DNA of 44,393 nt, taken from contig JADFDB010000004.1 of the NCBI GenBank assembly GCA_018263175.1, forward strand, positions 1 to 44,393. The letters run 5' to 3'. Numbering within the stretch: the first letter of the stretch is position 1; every line of letters begins with the position of its first letter. Both the position numbers and the translations under genes were made by a program. Below the pieces are notes generated by a model. It saw only the letters and a list, made by a program, of their open reading frames with translations. It did not search any database and was not told where the DNA came from. Shown here one piece after another: positions 8,765-18,822 of this stretch. The stretch comes from Spirochaetota bacterium (lineage in GTDB: Bacteria > Spirochaetota > UBA4802 > UBA5368).

Positions 8765-9706
8765 ATGATAAACGTGAAAGATGAGTACCTGCACGAAGGG
8801 AAAAAGATCGCCGGCTGGGCGGAATCGTACAGCACTAACTTCGCCGACAAAAAGAACCGGCTGTTCGGATTCGCCGATATAAACTATTTTCCCGCGGCGC
8901 ACGAAGCCGAGTTCGCCTGGTCAGTGTTTTACAATGACGCTCTTTACTCCTATGCGAACACCATCGACTTCCGGCCGGCGGAGGGTGCGCGCGTCCTTTC
9001 CGACCGTCATTTCGCCTATAAAATCGTAAGTCCGCCGGAAAAGTTCGAAATCAAACTGAAAAACGAATCCATCGCGATCGGTCTCTCAATAACGGGGGCG
9101 TACCCGGCATTCGTTTTCCCCGCCGCGATGGCGGAGGAGTCCAGGGCGATCGGCGGTGAACGCGAAATGCAGTTGTGGGACCGGTACGAGCAACGATGTA
9201 AAATATCGGGGACGCTTTCCGTGCTCCGCGGTGAAAATAAAGGACAGTCGAAGCGCTTCGAATGCCCCGGTATGCGCAAGCATTCGTGGGGAGAGCGCTT
9301 CTCGGACCGGCTGCAGTGTTACAGCTGGGTGACGGTCCAGTTCAGGGACATGAGCATGGACCTCACGTACTTTGAAGTCGGTTCCGTCCCGTATTCACAG
9401 GGCTTTATCTCGCGCAGGAGCGGGAACATCCCCATAATGAACGTGGAGCTCGAGCTCCTCGCCTTCAGCCGCGAGAAGAAGACCCTTCTGTCCGGGGAGT
9501 TCTCGTACCGGGACGCCCAGGACGACCGCGACCTGATCGTTTCCCGGCGCCTCCATTCGGTCGATATGCCGCTTCCCCGCAGCAAGAAGAGCAGATACGT
9601 GCGCTTTCGGGCATTCTCCGAGTTTACCGTAATCGGGACCGGTAAAAAGGGGATCGGGATGGAGGAGCATCTCATCTCGCTTGAACGGCTCAAGACCCTG
9701 GATTGA
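8765..9706 (+). CDS. Conserved hypothetical protein, possibly DUF7064/7065-like (weak family assignment)
   Basis: MINVKDEYLHEG...; SFxNxDxxFG-type all-beta pattern; start chosen by first plausible ATG after noncoding-looking DNA. Confidence 0.6.
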   Translation: MINVKDEYLHEGKKIAGWAESYSTNFADKKNRLFGFADINYFPAAHEAEFAWSVFYNDALYSYANTIDFRPAEGARVLSDRHFAYKIVSPPEKFEIKLKNESIAIGLSITGAYPAFVFPAAMAEESRAIGGEREMQLWDRYEQRCKISGTLSVLRGENKGQSKRFECPGMRKHSWGERFSDRLQCYSWVTVQFRDMSMDLTYFEVGSVPYSQGFISRRSGNIPIMNVELELLAFSREKKTLLSGEFSYRDAQDDRDLIVSRRLHSVDMPLPRSKKSRYVRFRAFSEFTVIGTGKKGIGMEEHLISLERLKTLD

Positions 9707-9715
9707 TGAGAGCCC

Positions 9716-11041
9716 ATGTCACTTCTTTCGTCACGACTCCGGAGCATCGCCGTTTTCATCTACGTCCTTCTGTTCCTGCTCGCGTTTAACCTCTATTTCA
9801 ACATGAATTATTCGTGGGAGGGGATAACTCTCATCGTCCGGATATATATCTACATCTTTTCGTTCTACCTCGTGTTCACTTTTTCCTCGATCAACATCGA
9901 CCTTTTCGAAACCATGTACAGGGAGCGCTTCGGTCCGCCCGGTGAGCAGATTCTATTCCTCGAGGCGCGCGTCCTTCCCCTGCTCATTCTCTATCTCGTT
10001 ATAGTCGTTTTTACCCTGATTGCCGGGGTGAACCGCCCCGACTGGCCGTGGGCACCTGTTATCGAGGTGCTTAAAGGGCGCTATTCCAACCTTGTGGTCT
10101 ATTCGCTTTTTCTCCTTTTCGTCCTCAAACTGCGCCGGGACCCGTTTGTGACGATACCGCTGTTTCTCGGCCTGTGTGTGTTCTACTTTTACCTCGACAT
10201 GGCGGTCGATTCCTTCGCGACCGGCGGCGCGATCGTTCATATCCTGATGCTCGGCAAATTTGTGATATTCCTTTTCTTCCTTTTCGTGGAGTTCTTCGCG
10301 CGGCGCAATCCGTTGAAGCTTTTCGCCACGGCTGTCGTTGTCAGCATGGCCGCCTACCTTCTCTCGCTCGGGGCCTATCGCCTCATTTTCGCGACTTCAC
10401 CGGCGCTTTCATACCAGAAGAGGGAGTCGGGGCTCGAGCTTCTCAGGCTGGGATTCACCTCGCCGCTCGCGGATCTCAAGAAACAGGTCATGCAGAATCC
10501 CGACGAGGAGTTTTTCAGGACCATCCTCCTCTTCGCGAGGGAATACCGGGTCGATATGGAGTTCAGCGAGGAAGAATGGGAGGGCCTGCTTTTTTCGGGT
10601 TCGGTCGAAATGGCCGATCTCATCTCAGAACGTGTGCTGAACAGGAACCTGCGGCTTTCATACGAACGGCTCGTGGCCTTCGCGCTCGAAAAATCCGGCC
10701 ATAGCGACTCGGGACTGCAAAACGCCGCGAGTTTTACGAGGATTGTCGCGCGCTATATCCCCGGAAACGAAACCGACTTCAAATTGAAAATACGGAACTC
10801 CGGCAGAGAATTTTCGCGATGGGGGCTTCTGGTGCTCGGCGAGCTCGCCGACGTGCAGAACGTACCCTTCCTCGTGGAATATCTGGCGAGCACCGATTCC
10901 GCGTTAGCCGAAATCGCGTACACCTCCCTGCAGAAGATTACCGGTCTCGACCCGCGGAGCAGCCTTAACCGGCGGATCAACGATCCCGAGGTGATGACCG
11001 CGTTTGCGGAATATCACCTGCAAAATCACAAAGCGCGCTGA
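9716..11041 (+). CDS. Integral membrane protein with HEAT-like C-terminal helical region
   Basis: About 6 hydrophobic segments in the N-terminal half; soluble C-terminal alpha-helical region. Confidence 0.7.
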   Translation: MSLLSSRLRSIAVFIYVLLFLLAFNLYFNMNYSWEGITLIVRIYIYIFSFYLVFTFSSINIDLFETMYRERFGPPGEQILFLEARVLPLLILYLVIVVFTLIAGVNRPDWPWAPVIEVLKGRYSNLVVYSLFLLFVLKLRRDPFVTIPLFLGLCVFYFYLDMAVDSFATGGAIVHILMLGKFVIFLFFLFVEFFARRNPLKLFATAVVVSMAAYLLSLGAYRLIFATSPALSYQKRESGLELLRLGFTSPLADLKKQVMQNPDEEFFRTILLFAREYRVDMEFSEEEWEGLLFSGSVEMADLISERVLNRNLRLSYERLVAFALEKSGHSDSGLQNAASFTRIVARYIPGNETDFKLKIRNSGREFSRWGLLVLGELADVQNVPFLVEYLASTDSALAEIAYTSLQKITGLDPRSSLNRRINDPEVMTAFAEYHLQNHKAR

Positions 11042-11687
11042 CCGGGCACCGGTCGCACAGCGGCCCTCGGGCCCTGCAGATCGCGCGCCCGTGGGAGATG
11101 AACAAAAGGTGCCCGGCGATCCAGTCCTCGGGCGGAATCACCGCCGTCAGGCACGATTCCACCGCATCGGGGCTCTCCGACCGGGCATAGCCGATCCGGT
11201 TCGAGACCCGCAGAACATGTGTATCCACGGCGAAGGCCGGAATCCCGAAGCCCATGGCGAGGATCACATTGGCCGACTTGCGGCCGACCCCCGGTAGCTC
11301 CATGAGCTCTTCGCGAGCGGATGGAAGAGTCCCGTTGTACAGCTCCGCCACGCGCCGCGCCAGTTCCCGAATATTCCGCGCCTTGGTGTGGAAGAAGCCG
11401 ACGCTCCTGATGATTTTTTCGATATCCCCGCTCTGCGCAGCGGCGAGGCTCGCGAAATCGGGGTAGCGCTCGAAAAGACGCGGCGTAACCGAGTTCACCT
11501 GCCTGTCGGTCGTCTGCGCCGAGAGCACGACGGCAACGGCAAGCTGGTAGGGATTCCCGTACTCAAGGGCCGGTTCGGGCCGGCCGTAATGCGCGGCAAG
11601 GGCGGCCACCACCCGCGCCGAACGCCCCGGCGTCATCGTCGCCGGGCAGACGGGGGCTCTCGGAGAGTTTTTTCGCTCGTCCTTCAT
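10977..11687 (-). CDS. nth: Endonuclease III
   Basis: VVLSAQTTDRQVN, LPGVGRKSANVIL, VDTHVLRVSNRIG, CX6CX2CX5C Fe-S loop; start MKDERKNSPRA. Confidence 0.93.
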   Translation of the reverse strand: MKDERKNSPRAPVCPATMTPGRSARVVAALAAHYGRPEPALEYGNPYQLAVAVVLSAQTTDRQVNSVTPRLFERYPDFASLAAAQSGDIEKIIRSVGFFHTKARNIRELARRVAELYNGTLPSAREELMELPGVGRKSANVILAMGFGIPAFAVDTHVLRVSNRIGYARSESPDAVESCLTAVIPPEDWIAGHLLFISHGRAICRARGPLCDRCPVSALCDFAGDIPQTRSSPRDR

Positions 11688-11725
11688 CGTCGGTTCGCTT
11701 CGTTCGGGCACCTCATGGCCTGCTC

Positions 11726-13210
11726 CTATGGTGATAACTGCATGTCCGCGGCAACGCGCTCGCGCTGAAACGGAAAGGTCATGACGAAGCGCGCTCCCTG
11801 GCCGGGGGGCGATTCGACGCTTACGGCCGCGTTGTGCTCGCGCAGAATCCTGCTGCTTATCGAAAGACCGATACCGGTGCCGCTTGCCCTGCGCTTGGTT
11901 GTAAAAAACGGAAACCATATTTTTTTAATAATGTCCTCGGGGATGCCGGTGCCGTTGTCCTCTATGAATAAACGCACGCCGTCGCCGGCCTGCTCGGTGG
12001 CGATCGTAATCCTGCCGGTAAATCCGTCTCCGGCGGTTTTCCGCCTGTCCACTATCGCGTCCCGGGCGTTAAGGAGGAGGTTTATAATCATCTGTTCGAT
12101 GCTGATCCTGTCGCCGTGGACTTTTTGGATGTTCTCGTTCAGCACAAGGATGATGTCCACGCTGTATTTTTTGAATTGCAGATTCACGAGGTCGATCGCG
12201 TCGAGCACGACCTGGTTGAGGTCGATCATCCGCATATTCATGCCGTTGCGCCGCGAAAAATTCCTGATATGATCGATGATGGAAGCCGACTTGTCAACGA
12301 GCGTGCAGATCTTCATGAGCTCGGCCGCCGCCTCCAGGCCGTCGAACTCGTCGTAGTTGATGTCGTCCATCATGTTTTGGGCGATCGCCTTTATGCCCGT
12401 CAGCGGCTGGGCCAGCTCGTGCGCGATTCCCGTGGTGACCTCGGCGAGGCTTGCATGCCGCGACATCTGCAGAAGCTCGTTGTCCCTCTCCTGCACCAGG
12501 GTCTTGAGCTGTTCGACCTTCTGTCTGAGGCGGGTGTTGTTATGGATGAGGCTTCCGCTCAGCTCGCGCGATTCCTTGAAGTTCAGCGCTATTCGCGTGA
12601 TCCTCGCGTGATAGCTGTACAGGAAAAGAAGCGAGGTCATGACGTGGACCAGCCCCGCCCCCGCGGCGTAATAGTGGGACGAGCCCGTGTACGCGGAGAG
12701 GGCGGCGGCGGCCATGGCCGCGACAAGGCTTGCCTGCAACACCAGGTAAATTTTTACGGAGGCGAAGATGCTGTTAAAGAAAAAGAACATGGCCCAGGCG
12801 AAGAAGACAAGCAGCATGAGCGGGGAGAGAATGGGCGCGTACCCCTTGAAGACGAGGGCAAGCCCCATGAAGAGCGGCGAAACGGCGGCAAGCGGTCCGA
12901 TCGGCACGCGCGTCCTGGTTTTAACGTAGCCCCTGATCATCAGGGCATAGGTGAGCGGGTAGAGCGAAACGCCGGCAAGCGAGACGTAACCAAGCCATGC
13001 GGGCGGCTCGATACCCTCGAAAAGCAGGCAGACCGGCAGCAATATGATTAGTGTCGAGAGCGAGGCGGCCGGGAATTCCATCGCGGTCCTGCGTCTCACG
13101 AAAAAAAACATCGCGATAAATTCGACGAGAATCGCGAAGAAGAGGAAATCGACGATGATTTTGACCGGGCTCATGACAGGGCGTTCATCCGGTGACTTGT
13201 TATTTGACAT
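11726..13210 (-). CDS. Sensor histidine kinase with multi-TM N-terminus (HisKA/HATPase_c)
   Basis: GIAHELAQPLTGIKA H-box, NLLLNARDAI, DNGTGIPEDI, GTGIGLSIS. Confidence 0.9.
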   Translation of the reverse strand: MSNNKSPDERPVMSPVKIIVDFLFFAILVEFIAMFFFVRRRTAMEFPAASLSTLIILLPVCLLFEGIEPPAWLGYVSLAGVSLYPLTYALMIRGYVKTRTRVPIGPLAAVSPLFMGLALVFKGYAPILSPLMLLVFFAWAMFFFFNSIFASVKIYLVLQASLVAAMAAAALSAYTGSSHYYAAGAGLVHVMTSLLFLYSYHARITRIALNFKESRELSGSLIHNNTRLRQKVEQLKTLVQERDNELLQMSRHASLAEVTTGIAHELAQPLTGIKAIAQNMMDDINYDEFDGLEAAAELMKICTLVDKSASIIDHIRNFSRRNGMNMRMIDLNQVVLDAIDLVNLQFKKYSVDIILVLNENIQKVHGDRISIEQMIINLLLNARDAIVDRRKTAGDGFTGRITIATEQAGDGVRLFIEDNGTGIPEDIIKKIWFPFFTTKRRASGTGIGLSISSRILREHNAAVSVESPPGQGARFVMTFPFQRERVAADMQLSP

Positions 13211-13273
13211 TTGCCGTAACGGGTTTCAATATGTCAATAGCTTTTACCGGGAGGGCGTTCCGCCGGATAACGC

Positions 13274-13738
13274 ATGAACGACACAGAGGACAGAAAACGA
13301 CGCTACCTGCTGCTGTTCGGGCTTGGCGCGCGGTTCGGCCCGGAAGAACTCCAGGCGGCATACCGCACGCTCGCCAAGCTCAACCATCCCGACGTGGCGA
13401 CCGACACGGGCGCGGGCATGCGGATGGTCATCATCAACGAAGGCTATCGCTTTTTAAAGGAACTGCTCGACGACCCGCGGCCGCCTTCCTGCGCCGAGGC
13501 GCCGGAGGACCCCTGCTACGACCGGTACCGGCGGGCGTTTAAAACGATGTCGGCGGCCTTCGATGAGTACTTCGGCGAGGGGGGGCGCCGGGGGGCCGTC
13601 GGCGATCTGGAGGCCCTGCGCGTGCGGCTGCGCGAGGCCAAGGCGCAGTTCGCCCTGCTTGTCGACGACATGGCGTACAATCCCTATGTGGATGACGCGA
13701 TCGACCGGATCGCCGGTATAAATAAATGGCTCGAGTGA
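13274..13738 (+). CDS. J-domain (DnaJ-like) protein
   Basis: LQAAYRTLAKLNHPDVATD...MVIINEGYRFLKE with HPD motif. Confidence 0.8.
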   Translation: MNDTEDRKRRYLLLFGLGARFGPEELQAAYRTLAKLNHPDVATDTGAGMRMVIINEGYRFLKELLDDPRPPSCAEAPEDPCYDRYRRAFKTMSAAFDEYFGEGGRRGAVGDLEALRVRLREAKAQFALLVDDMAYNPYVDDAIDRIAGINKWLE

Positions 13739-13799
13739 AAGAAAATAGTTGAAATAATTGTCACATCGGTCCAGCGTAGTACGGTCGGGGACGAAATAT

Positions 13800-13872
13800 G
13801 CGCCTGTAGCTCAGTGGATAGAGCAATGGCCTCCGGAGCCATGTGTCGCACGTTCAACTCGTGTCAGGCGCA
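13800..13872 (+). tRNA. tRNA-Arg(CCG), CCA not encoded
   Basis: Cloverleaf: GCGCCTG/CAGGCGC acceptor, D arm GCTCAGTGGATAGAGC, anticodon loop CTCCGGA, T arm GCACG-TTCAACT-CGTGT. Confidence 0.93.
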
Positions 13873-13901
13873 CAGCAAGAGGGACGCGGGAAACCGCGTC
13901 C

Positions 13902-14612
13902 CTACCTGTCTGCGCTTCCTGTGCGGTCCAGCTCCCGCTTGCGCTCGCGGACGCGGGCCAGGTGGCCGTTTATGATCCTGCCGTAGTCGAGCTCGCCGCG
14001 CACGATCGAATAGCGCTCCGATTCGATGAATCCAAGGTCCGTCGTAAGCCGGTATTCGCTCGCCCGGCCCGCGTATCTGTGCGCCTCCTCCCAGTACGGC
14101 AGCGCCCGGCTGTAGAGCTCCTCGGCGGTATCGAGGCTTTCGGCGATTTCTTTCGCGAAGTCGAGGTTGTAGAAATAGATCCTTCGTTTGTCATAGCGCG
14201 CGGCGATCTTCATGTGGTCGCGCATAATGAGCATGTTGATGTGCATGAACATGAGGTTGCGGTACTTCGAGTATTCATCCTCGTTCTCAATTTTAATCAG
14301 TGCCTCGGAGGGGTGGCGGAATTTGCATTCCAGAGCGATCTTCATCCGCTCGATGTTCTTGCGGAGGGAGTTCTCGTTGTAATACTGCTTCATGCCGTAA
14401 AGCAGGTAGTAGTCTTCGAGATAATGAGGGACGGCCTTGAAGTGAAGCCGCGATTTGGGGATGTAGTCGGAGAAGGGCACATACCGCTCCTTCTCCTCCT
14501 TGAAGTACTGGTACTGGTAGTCCTCGGCCCGTGCGCGTTCCGCCGCGAGAAGCACGGCAAGCGACAGGGCGGCGCAAAGCGCGATTATTCTCGTGATGTG
14601 TATCGTGTGCAT
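13902..14612 (-). CDS. Hypothetical exported alpha-helical protein
   Basis: Signal peptide MHTIHITRIIALCAALSLAVLLAAERARA; remainder helix-rich. Confidence 0.65.
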   Translation of the reverse strand: MHTIHITRIIALCAALSLAVLLAAERARAEDYQYQYFKEEKERYVPFSDYIPKSRLHFKAVPHYLEDYYLLYGMKQYYNENSLRKNIERMKIALECKFRHPSEALIKIENEDEYSKYRNLMFMHINMLIMRDHMKIAARYDKRRIYFYNLDFAKEIAESLDTAEELYSRALPYWEEAHRYAGRASEYRLTTDLGFIESERYSIVRGELDYGRIINGHLARVRERKRELDRTGSADR

Positions 14613-14703
14613 GACGCCTGTAACCGGAGTATTGCCCCCAGAGCCTCGATGGGGCGGATTCGCTACATATATCGACAAAAACGGGCGGGAGATAAAGGAC
14701 TGT

Positions 14704-15264
14704 TCAGCCCAGATGCTCGATGACGATCCTCGCGCCGATGGCGATGAGGATGATTCCGCCGAGCCTCAGCACGCGCTTTCCCAGGAGCTCGCCCGCCTTT
14801 TTCCCCAGGGCGACCCCCACAAGCGAAAAAAGTGCACAGACCACGCCGATGATGACGCTCGGGAGCAGGATCGGCTTCCCCAATACGCCGATACCGAATC
14901 CCACCGCCAGCGCGTCGATGCTCGTCGCGATCGAGAGGAGCACGAGCGTCCATCCGCGCGACGGATCGGTGCGGGGGATTCCCGCGTCCTCCGGGAGGAA
15001 GGAGTCCCGTATCATCTTGATTCCTATTAAAGTGAGAAGCGCCATCGCGATCCAGTGGTCATAGTCGCGGATAAGGCTTTCGACGAAGATGCCCCCGAGG
15101 TAGCCGATTATGGGCATGAGAAACTGGAACAGGCCGAAATGAAAGGCCAGCCGGAAGTAATGCCGGGGGCCCGGACGCTCGATAATCATACCGGCCGCGA
15201 TTGAAACTGAAAAGGAGTCCATGGCGAGGGCGATGGCGATGCCGGCAATGCTTAAAAGGTCCAT
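14704..15264 (-). CDS. mntP: Putative manganese efflux pump
   Basis: ALAMDSFSVSIAAG and internal repeat ATSIDALAVGFGIG; 6 TM, 186 aa. Confidence 0.9.
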   Translation of the reverse strand: MDLLSIAGIAIALAMDSFSVSIAAGMIIERPGPRHYFRLAFHFGLFQFLMPIIGYLGGIFVESLIRDYDHWIAMALLTLIGIKMIRDSFLPEDAGIPRTDPSRGWTLVLLSIATSIDALAVGFGIGVLGKPILLPSVIIGVVCALFSLVGVALGKKAGELLGKRVLRLGGIILIAIGARIVIEHLG

Positions 15265-15286
15265 CCTCGTCTCCGCTTGCGATCGA

Positions 15287-16144
15287 TCAGGCCGCGTCCT
15301 CGGTGAAGAAGAGCTCGATGTATCGTTTGAGCGAGAGTGCGTATTCGAGTTTGATGGTCGTTTCCACGGCCCAGGTCGACTGGGAATAGTGCTCGAGCGC
15401 GTCCCTGAAATGGTATATGGCCTTGAGAATCATCGCGCCGCTTATGTCGCGCTTGAGGAAGCCGCGGTTATGCCGGTCGTAGAACAATTCGCGGTGCGCG
15501 AGGTGAAGCGCATCGTCGCCCTTTTTGTACAGTCTGAATGCCTCGACGTCGACCAGGTTGGCGTACGAGTCGGGGATGTTGAGGCATTCCGAAGCCCTGT
15601 AGAAATTGAACACCATTTCGGAGAAAACCGCAAAATGGTCCAGGAGCTCGTGGTCGGCTGTCAGTCCCGAAAGCTTTCGTATGGCGTGGTAATTCCTGCG
15701 CAGAACGCCCGTCACCTCCTTGAATATGCCGCGGTTTATGGGGTTTTCTCTGCGGACCAGGTTGTGCAGGCTGTACTGAAAATAGCGGTAGAGCGCGTCC
15801 TTGGCCGCCTCCCGGTGGCGCACGAACTGTCTGACGAGCAGGTCGTCCTTCAGCTCCTCGCGGGGGTCGGGACCGTCCGCGCGGCGGGAGGGCCGCCCCG
15901 ATTGCGGTCGTTCCTCCGGCGTAACGGTGTCGGGCCCTTCCGGGCGGCCGTTGCTGAAACGGTGTCCCTTCAGGCTCGTATAGGCGTCGTTGAGCGATGC
16001 CATCGCCCGCGTGGCCCATTCCACCCGGTGCGGATTTCTGTCCGGGTGAAATTTGAGCGCGAGCCGTTTGTACGATTTCGCGAGGTCTTCGTCGCTTGCC
16101 GTTTCGGGAATTTCAAGCAGCCTGTAGCACGCCTGTATATCCAT
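15287..16144 (-). CDS. J-domain (DnaJ-like) protein
   Basis: CYRLLEIPETASDEDLAKSYKRLALKFHPDRNPHR...LNDAYTSLK. Confidence 0.85.
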   Translation of the reverse strand: MDIQACYRLLEIPETASDEDLAKSYKRLALKFHPDRNPHRVEWATRAMASLNDAYTSLKGHRFSNGRPEGPDTVTPEERPQSGRPSRRADGPDPREELKDDLLVRQFVRHREAAKDALYRYFQYSLHNLVRRENPINRGIFKEVTGVLRRNYHAIRKLSGLTADHELLDHFAVFSEMVFNFYRASECLNIPDSYANLVDVEAFRLYKKGDDALHLAHRELFYDRHNRGFLKRDISGAMILKAIYHFRDALEHYSQSTWAVETTIKLEYALSLKRYIELFFTEDAA

Positions 16145-16280
16145 CTTTTGCCTTAAAGGGGCCCGATAAGTCCGCGCGGCCTGCCGGCCCTCGGCCGATG
16201 CAGTCGAACGAAGGCCGCCGGGCGCACGCCGGTTTCCGGAGGCTATTAAATTCCGCGCGGACCTTCAAGAGATTTTTATT

Positions 16281-17117
16281 TCAGTGTACTATTTTTTCGA
16301 TGAGGCCGGACGAATAATCGCGCTTGATGTGGCGCCGCCGCAGGCAGTAGTTGTTGCGGGTTATAACATTGGAGCCGTAATCCGTGGAAAAGACGCGCTC
16401 GTAGCCGGCATGTCTGCACATCTGGACGAGCGCCAGATTGTAACGGCCATAGGGAAAGGCGAAATAACGGATCTTTCTGTTCAGATGGAGTTCGATGATC
16501 CTTTTCGAGAGATAGATTTCGTCGAAGAGTTTTTTTCTGGATTCCGGGCCGTTCCTGTCGTACAGGCGGAGCAGGTCGGCATGGCTGATGCTATGGCTCT
16601 CGACGGCGATGCCGCCGGCGTCCAGCTCGCGGAGCCGCTGCCAGGTGATGCTCTTCTCGGCGCGCGAGTATACGTTGTCGGTGTAGACGAAAAGCGTTAT
16701 CGGATAATTGAATTCGCGGCTGAGCGGAAGGAGCTTCGTGTACATGGACAGAAAGCCGTCATCGAAGCTGATGGCGACGGTCCTTCCGCCGAGGGAGCCT
16801 GAAGTGCCGAGCCTGTCCACGAACTCCGGAAGGCCTATCACCCGGATATCCGCGTCTTTTAAAAGCGCGAAATGGCTCCTGAGGATCTCGAGGTCGAGGG
16901 AGAAGGGGCCCTTGCCGTCGATATTGTGGTACAGCAGAATCGGGACCGAGTTACGACGGTCTGTTTCCTCTTCCTGCCGGACCTCCCACCCCGCATCGCC
17001 CTGTACGGGCGGCCTGAACGCGGCAGAGCGCCAGAAGAGCAGCAGATAGACGGCCGCGCCAGTTATGAGGAAAATCGCGGCAAGCACGGGGATGTTATTT
17101 TTGTAAACCTGTTTCAC
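16281..17117 (-). CDS. Polysaccharide deacetylase family protein, membrane-anchored (probable GTG start)
   Basis: VPILLYHNIDG, VAISFDDGFLSMY, IAVESHSISHADL, YFAFPYGRYN; N-terminal TM. Confidence 0.88.
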   Translation of the reverse strand: MKQVYKNNIPVLAAIFLITGAAVYLLLFWRSAAFRPPVQGDAGWEVRQEEETDRRNSVPILLYHNIDGKGPFSLDLEILRSHFALLKDADIRVIGLPEFVDRLGTSGSLGGRTVAISFDDGFLSMYTKLLPLSREFNYPITLFVYTDNVYSRAEKSITWQRLRELDAGGIAVESHSISHADLLRLYDRNGPESRKKLFDEIYLSKRIIELHLNRKIRYFAFPYGRYNLALVQMCRHAGYERVFSTDYGSNVITRNNYCLRRRHIKRDYSSGLIEKIVH

Positions 17118-17281
17118 TCGCGCTCCAGGGAGGTGATGTTTAGGCACCACGGTACTACTATCGTACGAAACCGCCTGAATCAACCCTAAAATTGGGCTTC
17201 GTTTCCATAAAGAATTCTTGACAGACGGAGGCCGATGGCATACTCCAATAGCAGCAATTTCATCGGGGAGACTGCGGCGGC

Positions 17282-18121
17282 ATGATTAAATTCACAAAGA
17301 TGCACGGGATCGGAAACGATTACCTGTATATCGACGCGAGAAGCACGGCGGTGCGCCATCCGGAAAAACTCGCCGTGGCCATGAGCGACCGGCATTTCGG
17401 CGCGGGCTCGGACGGGATCATCCTCATTCTCGAATCGGATACGGCGGACTTCAGGATGCGCATGTTCAACTCCGACGGCAGCGAGGCCGAAATGTGCGGC
17501 AACGGCATACGCTGTTTCGCAAAATACGTTTACGATCACGGATTGATAAAGAACAAAAGCATAGCGGTCGAGACACTCGCCGGCATCAAACAGCTCGACA
17601 TGCAGGTGAAGAACAAAAAGGTCGAAACGGTCCGTGTCGACATGGGCGAACCGATCCTTCAGCGCGAGCGCATCCCGATGACCGGGAAGCCCGGCATGGT
17701 CATCGGCGAGGCCCTGATGCTCGAGGACGGGGTGCGGTTCGAGATAACCGCGCTGTCGATGGGGAACCCCCATGCCGTGATCTACGTTGAGGACGTTGAA
17801 AATTTCCCGGTCGAGAAATACGGAACGATGATAGAGAACCACGATCTCTTCCCCAACCGCACCAACGTGGAGTTCGTCCAGATACTTAACGAGGACGAGG
17901 TAATTCAGCGGACGTGGGAGCGCGGTTCGGGGGAAACCCTCGCGTGCGGTACGGGCGCCTCGGCGGTGACGGTTGCCGGTGTGCTGACACGGCGGACGGC
18001 GCGGTCGATACTTGTTCATCTCAATGGGGGAGACCTGCGAACGGAATGGAGGGAGGACGACAACCACGTTTTCCTGACCGGGCCGGCGGTCGAGGTCTAT
18101 CAGGGGACCTGGCCCGAGTAG
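17282..18121 (+). CDS. dapF: Diaminopimelate epimerase
   Basis: FTKMHGIGNDYLYID, NSDGSEAEMCGNGIRCFAKY, GSGETLACGTGASA. Confidence 0.97.
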   Translation: MIKFTKMHGIGNDYLYIDARSTAVRHPEKLAVAMSDRHFGAGSDGIILILESDTADFRMRMFNSDGSEAEMCGNGIRCFAKYVYDHGLIKNKSIAVETLAGIKQLDMQVKNKKVETVRVDMGEPILQRERIPMTGKPGMVIGEALMLEDGVRFEITALSMGNPHAVIYVEDVENFPVEKYGTMIENHDLFPNRTNVEFVQILNEDEVIQRTWERGSGETLACGTGASAVTVAGVLTRRTARSILVHLNGGDLRTEWREDDNHVFLTGPAVEVYQGTWPE

Positions 18122-18759
18122 CCCCGGTCGGCCGCAGGTACCCCGGCGACTTCCCACAGCCGTTTAAGCGGTACGCCCTTTTCGAGCAGAACGACCCGCT
18201 TAATGGACGGAATGTTCTCGACGATGCTTTTCTCGAGCGCCGTTCTGAAATTTTCCTCCGATCCGGGGATGACGGCGGTATTGTCCCTGAGCACCGCGAG
18301 TCCGGCGTCAATATAACAGGTATCCCCCTTCAGCCAGACCGTCCGCACGTAGGTGTCGACGGGCACCGCTCCCGAGGTGTTCTCGTAGATCGATCCTTTC
18401 GCCACCATCCCGAAAAGCAGCCCCGCGAACCGGTCCGTGTCCTCGGGCACATCGATTTTTCGCGTCTCTTTCAGAAGGCTTTTGCCGTCGTTCGCGGGAA
18501 CATAAATTGCGCGGCGTTCCCGCAGATCGAGTTTCGGAAGCGCGGGAAAAATATCGAATATGTTTTTGTCGGCGTGATAGCAGAACACCATATAGTCGAA
18601 AATGAGCAAAAGCGAAATGGAAAGCACGAGGAAGCGGTTCCGCCTCAACGGATCGCCGTCCAGGAGGCGCTTGTATTCCATCGCCCGGTTGGTAGAGACG
18701 ACGGCAAAAGCCCTCATTTGCGATAAGCGTGTTTTTAGGCGATGTATAAGTTTTTTCAT
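18100..18759 (-). CDS. GerMN-domain protein, membrane-anchored
   Basis: VRTVWLKGDTCYIDAG..., PSIKRVVLLEKGVPL; one N-terminal TM. Confidence 0.7.
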   Translation of the reverse strand: MKKLIHRLKTRLSQMRAFAVVSTNRAMEYKRLLDGDPLRRNRFLVLSISLLLIFDYMVFCYHADKNIFDIFPALPKLDLRERRAIYVPANDGKSLLKETRKIDVPEDTDRFAGLLFGMVAKGSIYENTSGAVPVDTYVRTVWLKGDTCYIDAGLAVLRDNTAVIPGSEENFRTALEKSIVENIPSIKRVVLLEKGVPLKRLWEVAGVPAADRGYSGQVP

Positions 18760-18822
18760 GCAGCGGCGCCCGAATCCGTTTAATGGTGGGAGCAGGGTAG
18801 ACGCCCGGACCGGGCGATGTCA

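Noticed and set aside
13758-14723. 321-aa + ORF spanning tRNA-Arg
   Set aside because: Overlaps a good tRNA and runs antisense to an exported protein with a signal peptide; spurious.
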